From Clostridiales bacterium (GTDB lineage: Bacteria; Bacillota; Clostridia; Oscillospirales; Acutalibacteraceae): a stretch of DNA of 36,261 nt. Under the pieces are notes generated by a model. The model ran no database searches, was not told the DNA's origin, and saw only the letters and a program-made list of their open reading frames with translations. Within the stretch, counting starts at the first letter, position 1. Each line of letters opens with the position of its first letter. The stretch lies in NCBI GenBank assembly GCA_012839345.1, contig DUNN01000001.1, positions 1 to 36,261 of the forward strand, given 5' to 3'. This document shows, piece after piece, positions 15,257-22,832 of the stretch. Both the position numbers and the translations under genes were made by a program.

Positions 15257-15416
15257 TCATATCACAACACTACATTCGGCGCAATCTTTGCGGCTAAAAT
15301 TTATTAAATAGTATGGTGACAAAAGGACGTTTATGTTGTATAATTATTTTCTGAATAATATACAGATATCATGCAACCCTATAATAAATTTAACAGAATG
15401 ATGTTCAACGGACTTG

Positions 15417-15445
15417 GTTCCCTCGGAACATGTTCCCTTCGGAAC
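15417..15445 (+). repeat. Tandem small palindromes before the gene at 15470
   Basis: GTTCCCTCGGAAC (15417-15429) is followed two bases later by GTTCCCTTCGGAAC (15432-15445). Each has 5-bp arms GTTCC/GGAAC. They end 25 bases before the start codon, so they could be protein-binding sites or twin hairpins in the leader. Confidence 0.6.
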
Positions 15446-15469
15446 AGATGAAATATGGAGTGATTATTT

Positions 15470-16261
15470 TTGGAGCAAAAGGCTTTTGACCTGATTGTCA
15501 GCAAGGTTGGGGAGGCGCTGAGCGCGCAGGGCTATACTTCCGCCGGTTCCGTCGAGGAAAAGGAAGGGCATGCCGCCCTGTTTACCAGTGAAAATTCGGC
15601 ATACAGCGTGTTGTACAATACAGGAAAGAAACGCTTTGAGCTGCGTTCCTGCGACGCAGACGACGGCAAGCCCGACGGAAAGTGGAAGTCTGCTTCCATT
15701 TGGCTGTTTGATCCGGACGAAAACGTCCTTTCCGATGCGGAAAGCATTGCGAACGATTTTGTGGAAACCATCCAGGGGCCGAAACGTGTGGCCGAAATGA
15801 AAAGTAAAAAGAGAAGGAAAAAGGATGACGATTATAATGTTGACCCGCCGTTCTTTTTCAACCGCTTTGTGGGTATTTTCCCCGAACTGCGCGACGAAAT
15901 CAACCAGGAAAAGATCACCTACGGCAAGCTGCGCGCAGTCACCTTTGCCCGGGCCAGCCTGCTTCCCCGGTTGGATTCGCTCTGCTCCAACCGCTCTCAG
16001 CAGGACGCGATTAAGCGCTGCGGCGACCTTTTGAACGACCAGTATAATGTGGGCGACATGGACGTGCGCTCCATTATCACCATTGTTCTGTTGAACGGCC
16101 TGAGCGACGCTGCGCTGGAAAATCTGAAACCGATGCTCAGCGACGACCTGAAGAAAAGCCACGTTTCCGCACTGAAGCTGAAGGGCAAAAAGATTAGACC
16201 GGAAAAGAAGAAAAAGCAAAAACGTTTTGTGGCCGAAAACCTGAATACGTTAAACCGCTGA
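15470..16261 (+). CDS. Conserved-looking protein of unknown function
   Basis: This 263-residue soluble protein starts with TTG, supported by TGGAGTGAT at suitable spacing. I do not recognise a named family. The first 100 residues look like a compact alpha/beta domain (AFDLIVSKVGEAL, WLFDPDENVLSDAESIANDF). A lysine-rich linker follows (about 110-120, KSKKRRKKDD). The last part (about 125-235) is a helical domain rich in LL and ending in a Lys/Arg-rich tail (KKIRPEKKKKQKR). The basic tail could contact nucleic acid or ribosomes; that is speculation. It sits alone before the rpmG-secE operon and has its own terminator. Confidence 0.75.
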   Translation: MEQKAFDLIVSKVGEALSAQGYTSAGSVEEKEGHAALFTSENSAYSVLYNTGKKRFELRSCDADDGKPDGKWKSASIWLFDPDENVLSDAESIANDFVETIQGPKRVAEMKSKKRRKKDDDYNVDPPFFFNRFVGIFPELRDEINQEKITYGKLRAVTFARASLLPRLDSLCSNRSQQDAIKRCGDLLNDQYNVGDMDVRSIITIVLLNGLSDAALENLKPMLSDDLKKSHVSALKLKGKKIRPEKKKKQKRFVAENLNTLNR

Positions 16262-16299
16262 AAACCGCGGATTCTTTTCTCAGTTTGTAAATTGTAAAG

Positions 16300-16347
16300 C
16301 CGCAGGGCCGGGAAGGGATTTTCGCTCGGCCCTGTGGTTGTTTTTTT
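16300..16347 (+). terminator. Rho-independent terminator after the unknown gene
   Basis: CCGCAGGGCCG pairs with CGGCCCTGTGG, and a run of T (TTGTTTTTTTG) follows. Confidence 0.85.
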
Positions 16348-16454
16348 GTTCAGATTAAAACACACCGCGGGCTGCCGCAAAGGGCTGAAGACGTTTTGCC
16401 GTAGCCTTAGCGCTCCCTTTTTATGGAAAAAAGCTGAGAAATTGGTTATAACCC

Positions 16455-16484
16455 TTGACAAGCTTCCATGTATTGTGTTATGAT
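16455..16484 (+). promoter_or_regulatory. Sigma A promoter of the rpmG-secE-nusG operon
   Basis: TTGACA (16455-16460), an 18-base spacer and TATGAT (16479-16484). The leader to rpmG is about 95 bases and contains two small hairpins, including AGGTCT-taaac-AGACCT followed by AAATATTTTT, which might act as an attenuator. Confidence 0.8.
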
Positions 16485-16587
16485 TGTTACACCTCATAAA
16501 GGGGGCTATTTTTTTGCGCTCTTTTAAGAGGGAGGCTGAGGTCTTAAACAGACCTAAATATTTTTCCGTATAACGGGAGGTGCCGTC

Positions 16588-16737
16588 ATGAGAGTGAAAA
16601 TCACATTAGCCTGCACAGAATGCAAGCAGCGCAACTACAACACCATGAAGAACAAAAAAAATGATCCGGACAGACTTGAAATGAACAAGTACTGCAGATT
16701 CTGTAAGAAACATACTCTTCACAGAGAAACAAAGTAA
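16588..16737 (+). CDS. rpmG: 50S ribosomal protein L33
   Basis: This 49-residue large-subunit protein has two CxxC pairs (C9/C12 and C36/C39), the zinc-binding form of L33. [17 protein letters not shown] at the start is diagnostic. CGGGAGGTG precedes the ATG. It is the usual first gene before secE and nusG in Firmicutes. Confidence 0.97.
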   Translation: MRVKITLACTECKQRNYNTMKNKKNDPDRLEMNKYCRFCKKHTLHRETK

Positions 16738-16757
16738 TCCGGACGGAGGGACAGGTC

Positions 16758-16994
16758 ATGGCAGATACAACCGCAAAGAAAGAGAACTTTTTTTCCAGAA
16801 CGGGCAAAAACGTTTCTAAATTCTTACGCGATGTAAAGAACGAAATTCACAAGATAGTATGGCCTACACCCCAGGCGGTGTTTAAAAACACGGGCGTTGT
16901 CCTGGTAACTATTATCGTAATAGGATTATTCATCTTTGGGCTGGATACATTACTCATGAATCTGCTTGGGCTGGTTATGAATATTGCGAAGTAG
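16758..16994 (+). CDS. secE: Preprotein translocase subunit SecE
   Basis: This 78-residue inner-membrane subunit of SecYEG clamps SecY during protein export. An amphipathic helix (FLRDVKNEIHKIVWPTPQ, about 23-40) precedes one transmembrane segment (about 45-72), the short single-span form typical of Gram-positives. CGGAGGGACAG lies before the ATG. It lies 20 bases after rpmG and 19 before nusG. Confidence 0.97.
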   Translation: MADTTAKKENFFSRTGKNVSKFLRDVKNEIHKIVWPTPQAVFKNTGVVLVTIIVIGLFIFGLDTLLMNLLGLVMNIAK

Positions 16995-17013
16995 GTAAGC
17001 GGAGGAATTCACT

Positions 17014-17535
17014 ATGTCTGAAGACGCAAGATGGTACGTTGTTCATACCTATTCCGGGTATGAAAACAAGGTTGCCTCCAATCTTGAAAAAACGGTGGAA
17101 AACCGCCAGCTCCATGATTTGATTCAGGAGGTTCGCGTCCCGACCGAAACGGTTACCGAAATTAAGGATAACAAGCGGCGCGACGTGGAACGGAAGATTT
17201 TCCCTGGATATGTTCTGGTGAAGATGATCCTTACCGATGAATCCTGGTATGTGGTCCGGAATATCCGTGGCTGCACGGGCTTTGTTGGCCCGTCGTCCAA
17301 ACCGATTCCGCTCACCGACGAAGAAGTGGCGAGATTGGGCGTCGAACAGAAAAAGGTGGAGGTCTCTTATGGTGTCGGTGACTCCGTCCATATTATCGAC
17401 GGTCCGCTGGAAGGCTTCGTCGGTACTGTGGAGGAAGTGGACATCGACAAAAACCGCGTCCGCGTTACAGTTTCTATGTTTGGGCGCGAAACTCCGGTTG
17501 AGCTTGAGCTGGATCAGGCTGAAGCAATGGAGTAA
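17014..17535 (+). CDS. nusG: Transcription termination/antitermination factor NusG
   Basis: This 173-residue factor binds RNA polymerase and affects pausing, termination and coupling to ribosomes. The NGN domain occupies about 1-110 (WYVVHTYSGYENKV near the start, PGYVLVKM in the middle). A KOW domain covers about 122-155 (GDSVHIIDGPLEGFVGTVEEVD). GCGGAGG precedes the ATG. Confidence 0.98.
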   Translation: MSEDARWYVVHTYSGYENKVASNLEKTVENRQLHDLIQEVRVPTETVTEIKDNKRRDVERKIFPGYVLVKMILTDESWYVVRNIRGCTGFVGPSSKPIPLTDEEVARLGVEQKKVEVSYGVGDSVHIIDGPLEGFVGTVEEVDIDKNRVRVTVSMFGRETPVELELDQAEAME

Positions 17536-17592
17536 TTGATCAAACGATCGGTAATTTGCGGGAAACCGCTTATTATGAGGGGCATTGCCCCT

Positions 17593-17638
17593 GTGGGAGG
17601 AACGGATAAATCTTTTCGTCCGCTCCGCCATCCACCAC
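17593..17638 (+). promoter_or_regulatory. rplK leader hairpin with GTGGGAGGAAC motif
   Basis: GTGGGAGGAAC (17593-17603) can pair its GTGG with CCAC at 17632-17635 or 17635-17638. Inner pairs CGGA/TCCG are also possible. The same motif and CCAC partner recur before rplA. Comparable elements around rplK/rplA in other Firmicutes are, as far as I recall, candidate L1 or L11 autoregulatory sites; that assignment is inference. Confidence 0.5.
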
Positions 17639-17659
17639 GAATTTTGGAGGTGCAAGTAA

Positions 17660-18085
17660 ATGGCTCAAAAGGTTACGGGCTTAATTAAGCTCCAAATACC
17701 TGCTGGCAAAGCAACCCCGGCGCCGCCTGTAGGACCGGCACTCGGTCAGCACGGTGTCAACATTATGGCGTTTACGAAGGAATTCAATGAACGCACAAAG
17801 AACGACGTGGGTCTGGTGATTCCTGTCGTGATCACGGTCTATGCGGACCGTTCCTTTACTTTTGTTACAAAGACCCCGCCGGCTGCCGTTCTGATTAAGA
17901 AGGCTTGCGGGATTGAAACAGCTTCCGGTGAACCGAACAAGAAAAAGGTCGCCAAAATTACCCGCGATCAGGTTCGTAAGATTGCTGAGACAAAGATGCC
18001 CGACTTGAATGCGGCTTCTGTTGAGTCCGCCATGAGCATGATTGCCGGTACGGCACGCAGCATGGGCATTGAAGTCGTCGATTGA
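17660..18085 (+). CDS. rplK: 50S ribosomal protein L11
   Basis: This 141-residue protein of the GTPase-associated centre binds 23S rRNA and is needed for the stringent response. [24 protein letters not shown] near the start is diagnostic (proline-rich hinge at about 20-26), and the C-terminal RNA-binding domain includes [17 protein letters not shown] precedes the ATG. It follows nusG after a 124-base leader. Confidence 0.98.
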   Translation: MAQKVTGLIKLQIPAGKATPAPPVGPALGQHGVNIMAFTKEFNERTKNDVGLVIPVVITVYADRSFTFVTKTPPAAVLIKKACGIETASGEPNKKKVAKITRDQVRKIAETKMPDLNAASVESAMSMIAGTARSMGIEVVD

Positions 18086-18093
18086 TCACCCGG

Positions 18094-18127
18094 GTGGGAG
18101 GAACTTTCTTAAATCCGATTTTACCAC
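18094..18127 (+). promoter_or_regulatory. rplA leader hairpin with GTGGGAGGAAC motif
   Basis: GTGGGAGGAAC (18094-18104) and CCAC (18124-18127) can close a hairpin just before the rplA ribosome binding site. It duplicates the motif found before rplK. Confidence 0.5.
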
Positions 18128-18146
18128 TCAATAGGGAGGAAAACCA

Positions 18147-18848
18147 ATGAAACACGGTAAAAAATATATTGACAGCGCAAAGCTGATTGACCGCGCAAAG
18201 CTTTATGATGTGGACGAAGCGCTTGATATTTGTGTCAAGACCGGCAAATCAAAGTTTGATGAAACCGTTGAAGTTCACGTAAAGCTCGGCGTTGACAGCC
18301 GCCACGCGGATCAGCAGGTTCGCGGCGCAATCGTTCTGCCGAACGGCACCGGTAAAAATGTTCGCGTTCTTGCCATCTGCAAGGGCGACGCAGCCAAGGA
18401 AGCGGAAGCTGCCGGGGCTGAATTTGTCGGCGCAGAAGATATGATTCAGAAAATCCAGAGCGAAAACTGGATGGACTTTGATATCCTGATCACCACCCCC
18501 GACATGATGGGTCTGGTTGGCCGTCTTGGTAAGATTTTAGGCCCCCGCGGCCTGATGCCGAACCCGAAGGCCGGTACCGTTACCCGTGAAATCGGGAAGG
18601 CAATTGCAGAAGCAAAAGCCGGTAAGATTGAATATCGTTTGGATAAAACCAACATTATTCACTGCACCATCGGCAAGATTTCTTTTGGCAAAGAAAAGCT
18701 GGAGCAAAACTTCGACGCTCTTCTTGGCGCTATTGTCAAGGCAAAGCCGGCTTCTTCCAAAGGCCAGTATATTAAGAGCTGCGTAGTCGCTTCTACCATG
18801 GGCCCCGGCGTGCGCATCAACCCGAACAAGGTTGGCCTCGGTGCTTGA
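18147..18848 (+). CDS. rplA: 50S ribosomal protein L1
   Basis: This 233-residue protein forms the L1 stalk near the E site and helps release deacylated tRNA; in many bacteria it also represses its own operon. Signature motifs are visible: [47 protein letters not shown] (about 120-140) and GPGVRINP near the end. TAGGGAGG precedes the ATG. Its stop codon TGA lies within the -35 box (TTGACA) of the next promoter. Confidence 0.98.
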   Translation: MKHGKKYIDSAKLIDRAKLYDVDEALDICVKTGKSKFDETVEVHVKLGVDSRHADQQVRGAIVLPNGTGKNVRVLAICKGDAAKEAEAAGAEFVGAEDMIQKIQSENWMDFDILITTPDMMGLVGRLGKILGPRGLMPNPKAGTVTREIGKAIAEAKAGKIEYRLDKTNIIHCTIGKISFGKEKLEQNFDALLGAIVKAKPASSKGQYIKSCVVASTMGPGVRINPNKVGLGA

Positions 18849-18873
18849 CAGCTGTTTGAATCTGTGATAATAT
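18845..18873 (+). promoter_or_regulatory. Promoter of rplJ-rplL overlapping the rplA stop codon
   Basis: TTGACA (18845-18850), a 17-base spacer and TAATAT (18868-18873). The -35 box contains the rplA stop codon. Confidence 0.75.
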
Positions 18874-18884
18874 AATTTCATTGC

Positions 18885-19010
18885 TGTTCTTTATTCAAAG
18901 ACAGCAGGCGCGTTTGCTTAATGGGTTTTCCCAGCCTGCCGAGGATAAGAGCTGAATGCATAATTATGTATTTATGCCCTTCCTGCGGTTGTGGGAAGGG
19001 CTTTTCTTAT
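18885..19010 (+). promoter_or_regulatory. Ribosomal L10 leader with attenuator
   Basis: The leader contains GACAGCAGGCGCGTTTGCTT and CCTGCCGAGG, features of the Firmicutes L10-binding leader. An intrinsic terminator follows, GCCCTTCC (18976-18983) pairing with GGAAGGGC (18994-19001), then TTTTCTT. Excess L10(L12)4 complex is expected to bind the leader and favour termination before rplJ. Confidence 0.85.
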
Positions 19011-19047
19011 TAGGAATCGCGCATCCTGCGTATGGAGGTGAATCGAT

Positions 19048-19584
19048 TTGCCAAGTGAAAAGATTTTAGAGGAAAAGAAACAGAAAGTTGCCGCTTTGTC
19101 CGAATGCTTGAAAAGCGCCTGTGTCGGCGTTTTGGTGAATTATAAGGGCATTACGGTTGCCGATGATACAAAGCTCCGTAAGGAACTTCGTGAAGCCGGC
19201 GACGAATACATGGTTGTGAAGAATACGCTTCTTCGCCGTGCTTTGAACGATGCCGGAATTGAAGGTCTTGACTCCGTTCTGGAGGGTACGACCGCTATTG
19301 CGTTCAGCAAAGACGACTATGTTTCCGGTGCAAAAATTCTTTCCAAGTATGCTGAAAACAGCAAAACTTTTGAGATTAAGGCCGGATTTGTTGACGGTAA
19401 CGTGCTTGACGCCAAAGGCGTTAAGGAACTTGCCTCTCTGCCGCCGAAGGAAGTTTTGGTGGCCAAAGCTTTGGGTGGCTTGAATGCTCCGATTACCGGT
19501 TTCGTCACCGTTCTGAATGGTACCCTGAAGGGTCTGGTGGTTGCTTTGAATGCAATCGCCGAAAAGCAGGCAGCCAACGCTTAA
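19048..19584 (+). CDS. rplJ: 50S ribosomal protein L10
   Basis: This 178-residue protein anchors L7/L12 dimers to the ribosome. The start is TTG with GGAGGTGA upstream, and the protein begins MPSEKILEEKK as in relatives. GVLVNYKGITVADDTKLRKELRE and YMVVKNTLLRRAL follow. The C-terminal helix for L7/L12 is present. It is controlled by the L10 leader upstream. Confidence 0.97.
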   Translation: MPSEKILEEKKQKVAALSECLKSACVGVLVNYKGITVADDTKLRKELREAGDEYMVVKNTLLRRALNDAGIEGLDSVLEGTTAIAFSKDDYVSGAKILSKYAENSKTFEIKAGFVDGNVLDAKGVKELASLPPKEVLVAKALGGLNAPITGFVTVLNGTLKGLVVALNAIAEKQAANA

Positions 19585-19633
19585 GGCTGTACAACAATTT
19601 TAAAATGATAAATTATTTTGGAGGTAACTAACA

Positions 19634-20011
19634 ATGTCTGATAAAGTAACAAAACTCATTGAAGACGTAAAGTCCCTGACCGTTCTTGAGCTCTCCGAGC
19701 TCGTAAAGGCTCTTGAAGATGAATTCGGCGTTTCCGCTGCTGCTCCGGTTGCTGTCGCTGCTGCTCCGGCGGCGGCTGCTGCTGCTCCGGCTGAAGAGAA
19801 GACCGAGTTCGACGTTATCCTTAAGGCTGTTGGCGCTAACAAGATTCAGGTTATCAAGGTTGTTCGTGAAATCACCGGCCTTGGCCTGAAGGAAGCTAAG
19901 GAAGTCGTTGACGGTGCTCCGAAGGCAGTGAAAGAGGGCGCTTCCAAGGAAGACGCAGAAGCAATCAAAGCAAAGCTGACCGAGGCTGGCGCAGAAGTCG
20001 AAGTAAAGTAA
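19634..20011 (+). CDS. rplL: 50S ribosomal protein L7/L12
   Basis: This 125-residue acidic stalk protein recruits translation GTPases. It has an N-terminal dimerisation domain (about 1-33), an Ala-rich hinge (about 35-55) and a C-terminal domain with [27 protein letters not shown] precedes the ATG. A terminator follows and rpoB, the usual next gene, is not here. Confidence 0.98.
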   Translation: MSDKVTKLIEDVKSLTVLELSELVKALEDEFGVSAAAPVAVAAAPAAAAAAPAEEKTEFDVILKAVGANKIQVIKVVREITGLGLKEAKEVVDGAPKAVKEGASKEDAEAIKAKLTEAGAEVEVK

Positions 20012-20030
20012 TTTACTTTTTTGCAAAGTC

Positions 20031-20064
20031 AATCCCTGCCGTATATTTGCGGCAGGGATTTTCT
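20031..20064 (+). terminator. Terminator after rplL
   Basis: AATCCCTGCCG pairs with CGGCAGGGATT, and TTCTTT follows. Confidence 0.88.
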
Positions 20065-20147
20065 TTATCTATTTTTTCCGGGTTACACATCGCAAACAGG
20101 AATGGGAGCTGAACCGTAATACATTGCTTGAAAAGGAGAATTCTAAA

Positions 20148-20588
20148 ATGAGTAAGTTTTTACAGGAATTCAAGAGTTTTGCCATGAAAGGGAATGTGGT
20201 CGATTTAGCAGTTGGTGTCATCATTGGCAGCGCGTTCAATGCGATTGTTTCTTCCCTGGTAAAGGATATCATTACCCCGCTTCTCAGCCTGCTGCTGGGG
20301 CGTATTAATATTTCAGACCTGAAGTTTACGATTCCTGGAATTTTAGGTTCCGCGGATATTGTCTTGTCCTATGGTGCGTTTTTACAGGCTATTATCAATT
20401 TTTTGGTGATAGCGTTTTCCGTTTTCCTTATGATTAAAGCTATGAACAAAGTACGTGAGAAGTTCCATGTGCAAGAGGAAGAAAAGAAGGAAGAGAGCCC
20501 GGCAGAGCCGAACCATACCGAGGTGCTTCTGACGGAAATTCGTGATTTGCTGAAGGAACAGACTCAGAAAAGCGAAAAGGAGAGTTGA
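20148..20588 (+). CDS. mscL: Large-conductance mechanosensitive channel
   Basis: This 146-residue membrane protein opens under membrane tension to release solutes during hypo-osmotic shock. The N-terminal FKSFAMKGNVVDLAVGVIIG leads into TM1 (about 15-45), TM2 spans about 72-98, and a charged cytoplasmic helix ends the protein. I start at ATG 20148, with AAAAGGAGA upstream, not at an in-frame TTG 24 bases earlier. It occupies the place where rpoB is usually found and shares a terminator with lysA. Confidence 0.97.
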   Translation: MSKFLQEFKSFAMKGNVVDLAVGVIIGSAFNAIVSSLVKDIITPLLSLLLGRINISDLKFTIPGILGSADIVLSYGAFLQAIINFLVIAFSVFLMIKAMNKVREKFHVQEEEKKEESPAEPNHTEVLLTEIRDLLKEQTQKSEKES

Positions 20589-20652
20589 AAACCGACGTTT
20601 CCAGAACCATAGAACTGTTCCAATATGGATCATATAAAATATGTGCTGAACC

Positions 20653-20696
20653 AAAAAATGCCTGCGAGCCGAATCAACGGCCCGCAGGCATTTTTT
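20653..20696. terminator. Bidirectional terminator between mscL and lysA
   Basis: AAAAAATGCCTGC pairs with GCAGGCATTTTTT around a short inner stem, with A and T runs on both sides. Confidence 0.92.
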
Positions 20697-20723
20697 ATCT
20701 CAATTCAAAAGCAAACACAGTGA

Positions 20724-21992
20724 TTAGTCCTTCTTTGTTTCTGGAAACAATCCGGTGAAGTCCAGCGTTGCAAAGTAATCCTGCGGCGTTTCCGCGCGGC
20801 GGATTAACTGGGTGCTGCCGTCTTCTTTCAGCAGTATTTCGGCGGAACGCAGCTTTCCGTTGTAATTGTATCCCATGGAATGGCCGTGCGCCCCGGTGTC
20901 GTGGATCACAATGAGGTCTCCCATGTCAATTTTCGGCAGCATCCGGTCAATGGCGAATTTGTCATTGTTTTCGCACAGGCCGCCCGTAATGTCGTACTTG
21001 TGGTCACAGGGCTCGTTTTCTTTTCCCATCACCGTAATGTGGTGATAGGCGCCGTACATGGCCGGGCGCATCAGGTTCGCGGCGCAGGCATCCAGGCCAA
21101 TGTATTCCTTGTAAATGTGTTTTTCGCGGGTTGCAGTCGCAACAAGGCAGCCGTAAGGCGCAAGCATAAAACGCCCCAGTTCCGTGTAGATGGCAACATC
21201 CCCCATGCCAGCTGGAACTAGAATCTCCTCGTAGGCCTTCCGGACCTCATCCCCGATTTTTTCAATATCGGCAGGCTGCTGTTCGGGGCGATAGGGAATG
21301 CCTACGCCGCCGGACAAATTAATAAACGCGATGTGCGCTCCGGTTTCCTGGTTCAGTTCCACCGCCGTCTGGAACAAAATCCGCGCCAGGGCGGGGTAGT
21401 ACTCGCTTCCGGTTGTATTGCTGGCTAAAAACGCGTGCAGGCCAAAATGTTTTGCACCGAGCGACTGCAGCTTTCGGAATCCTTCCGTGAGCTGCGGTCG
21501 GGTAAAGCCGTATTTTGCTTCTCCAGGCGTATCCATAATGTCATTGCTGATATGAAAAACGCCGCCGGGGTTATAGCGGCAGCAAATGGTCTCCGGAATT
21601 CCGGCTGCTTCCTTCAGAATATCGATGTGCGTGATATCGTCTAGATTAATGATTGCACCTAAACGGTATGCCAGCTGAAAGTCTTCCGTGGGCGTTACGT
21701 TGGAGGAAAACATGATGTCGTGTCCCCGGTAGCCAACTGCTTCGGAAAGTATCAGCTCCGTTAGGGAAGAACAGTCCACACCACAGCCTTCCTCTTTCAA
21801 AATCTGCATGATAAAAGGATTCGGCGTTGCTTTAACCGCAAAATATTCGTGAAATCCTTTGTTCCATGCGAACGCCTTGTTCAGACGCCGCGCATTTTTC
21901 CGAATGCCGGCCTCATCATAAAGATGAAACGGGGTCGGATATTTTTTTACAATTTCCTGAAGCTGTTCCAGTGTAACAAACGGCTTTTTCAT
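20724..21992 (-). CDS. lysA: Diaminopimelate decarboxylase-like protein
   Basis: This 422-residue PLP-dependent fold-type III enzyme should decarboxylate meso-diaminopimelate to L-lysine. The PLP lysine is K54 in YFAVKATPN, a glycine loop is LSGGVGIPY (226-234), and TELGRF is at 270-275. The dimer-interface Cys-Glu is C340/E341 in GGLCENND, and GAHGHSMGYNYNG is at 367-379. The motif normally reading HIGSQ is LHAFLASN (185-192), so it belongs to a divergent branch and another amino-acid substrate is possible. GGGGAGAAATAA precedes the ATG, and the stop codon of the TrmB-type regulator directly abuts this ATG, so the two are coupled. Confidence 0.82.
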   Translation of the reverse strand: MKKPFVTLEQLQEIVKKYPTPFHLYDEAGIRKNARRLNKAFAWNKGFHEYFAVKATPNPFIMQILKEEGCGVDCSSLTELILSEAVGYRGHDIMFSSNVTPTEDFQLAYRLGAIINLDDITHIDILKEAAGIPETICCRYNPGGVFHISNDIMDTPGEAKYGFTRPQLTEGFRKLQSLGAKHFGLHAFLASNTTGSEYYPALARILFQTAVELNQETGAHIAFINLSGGVGIPYRPEQQPADIEKIGDEVRKAYEEILVPAGMGDVAIYTELGRFMLAPYGCLVATATREKHIYKEYIGLDACAANLMRPAMYGAYHHITVMGKENEPCDHKYDITGGLCENNDKFAIDRMLPKIDMGDLIVIHDTGAHGHSMGYNYNGKLRSAEILLKEDGSTQLIRRAETPQDYFATLDFTGLFPETKKD

Positions 21993-22688
21993 TTATTTCT
22001 CCCCTTTCAGTTCGATGAGTTCTATTTCATTTTTTAGGGATTCTTTGAACAAATCCACTAGGTTTTTCTTCTGGGAATAAAGGCAGGTGGAATTTTCCCC
22101 ATGGTCGATATCTCCGGTTAACACACAGGAGGAATCCGCAATCAGGCGAATCTGCTTTTGTGTTTTTTCCGCGTGATATACAATGGCGCCTTCCAGTTCA
22201 AACGGATGATTGGAAATTACAACGACTTTCAGCCCGCGTTTTATCGCGCTGTGCAGTTCCGGAAGAACCAGCTCCGCAATCTCCATGGATACGGACAGAT
22301 ATACGCGTGCGGATGCCTGCGACAGCATGTTTTTCATTTTTCGCAGAATATGTTTTTCTCCGGAAATGGTAATATACCCGTCCGGTTCCTTATTCTGCGC
22401 CGGTGTGCTGCTGAGAAGCTGCTGTTTATAGTCCTTTAACTCTTCGATTTTATTGTTGCAGAACTCCTCAGGCGGTACGGCAACATAGCGGGTTGCCGTG
22501 CCCTCAATCAGGTTCGCAGCCCCTTTTTCAACCAGACCGGCGAGCGCGGTGTAGGCGTTGGAACGGGAAATACAGGTCAGCTTTGCGGCCTCGTATCCGG
22601 TAAGGCAGCCTTCGCACAGCAGGGTGCGGTAAATGGTCGCTTCCTGTTTTGTCAGTCCAAAATGCGTCAGCAACTCTACGGTATCCAT
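21993..22688 (-). CDS. TrmB family transcriptional regulator
   Basis: This 231-residue protein has an N-terminal TrmB winged helix (LTHFGLTKQEATIYRTLL, about 7-24; SRSNAYTALAGLVEKG, about 41-56). The C-terminal domain is the PLD-like regulatory part (GYITISGEKHILRKMKN, about 104-120). TrmB proteins are best known as sugar-responsive regulators, but this one is coupled directly to lysA: its TAA is immediately followed by the lysA ATG. I infer that it regulates its own operon, perhaps in response to lysine or diaminopimelate. A strong promoter with inverted repeats lies just upstream. Confidence 0.85.
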   Translation of the reverse strand: MDTVELLTHFGLTKQEATIYRTLLCEGCLTGYEAAKLTCISRSNAYTALAGLVEKGAANLIEGTATRYVAVPPEEFCNNKIEELKDYKQQLLSSTPAQNKEPDGYITISGEKHILRKMKNMLSQASARVYLSVSMEIAELVLPELHSAIKRGLKVVVISNHPFELEGAIVYHAEKTQKQIRLIADSSCVLTGDIDHGENSTCLYSQKKNLVDLFKESLKNEIELIELKGEK

Positions 22689-22702
22689 TCGTTTTCCACC
22701 TC

Positions 22703-22748
22703 AAAAGTGTTCCTTTATAGGAATACTATATATGATTTCGACACTTTT
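22703..22748. promoter_or_regulatory. Nested inverted repeats around the trmB-lysA promoter
   Basis: AAAAGTGT (22703-22710) and ACACTTTT (22741-22748) are perfect inverted arms. Inside lies TTCCT-ttat-AGGAA (22710-22723). Both flank the -10 box, so they are good operator candidates for the TrmB-type regulator. Confidence 0.55.
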
Positions 22749-22753
22749 GTCAA
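22725..22753 (-). promoter_or_regulatory. Sigma A promoter of the trmB-lysA operon
   Basis: On the minus strand TTGACA (22748-22753), a 17-base spacer and TATAGT (22725-22730) lie 37 bases before the start codon. Confidence 0.82.
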
Positions 22754-22800
22754 TCCTCTGTCCTGCGATTTGCTGGGTAGTATTTTATGCGCATATCGAA

Positions 22801-22829
22801 AATGCTCCGCCTTAAAAAGGCGGAGCATT
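22801..22829 (-). terminator. Hairpin after the D-Ala-D-Ala carboxypeptidase gene
   Basis: AATGCTCCGCC (22801-22811) and GGCGGAGCATT (22819-22829) form a perfect 11-bp stem. The T-run that follows on the minus strand is short, so termination may be partial. Confidence 0.65.
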
Positions 22830-22832
22830 GCA

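Larger units (their letters stand above)
15104..15469. other. Divergent intergenic region between ddl and the unknown gene at 15470
   Basis: No gene is seen. The ddl side holds the inverted repeat CCGTGCGG-cctg-CCGCACGG with no T-run. It also holds overlapping repeats at 15231-15256: AGTAT-gcaga-ATACT, then GAATACTAC/GAATACTAA in tandem. The plus-strand side holds TATAAT boxes but no firm -35, and two small palindromes just before the next ribosome binding site. Confidence 0.5.
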
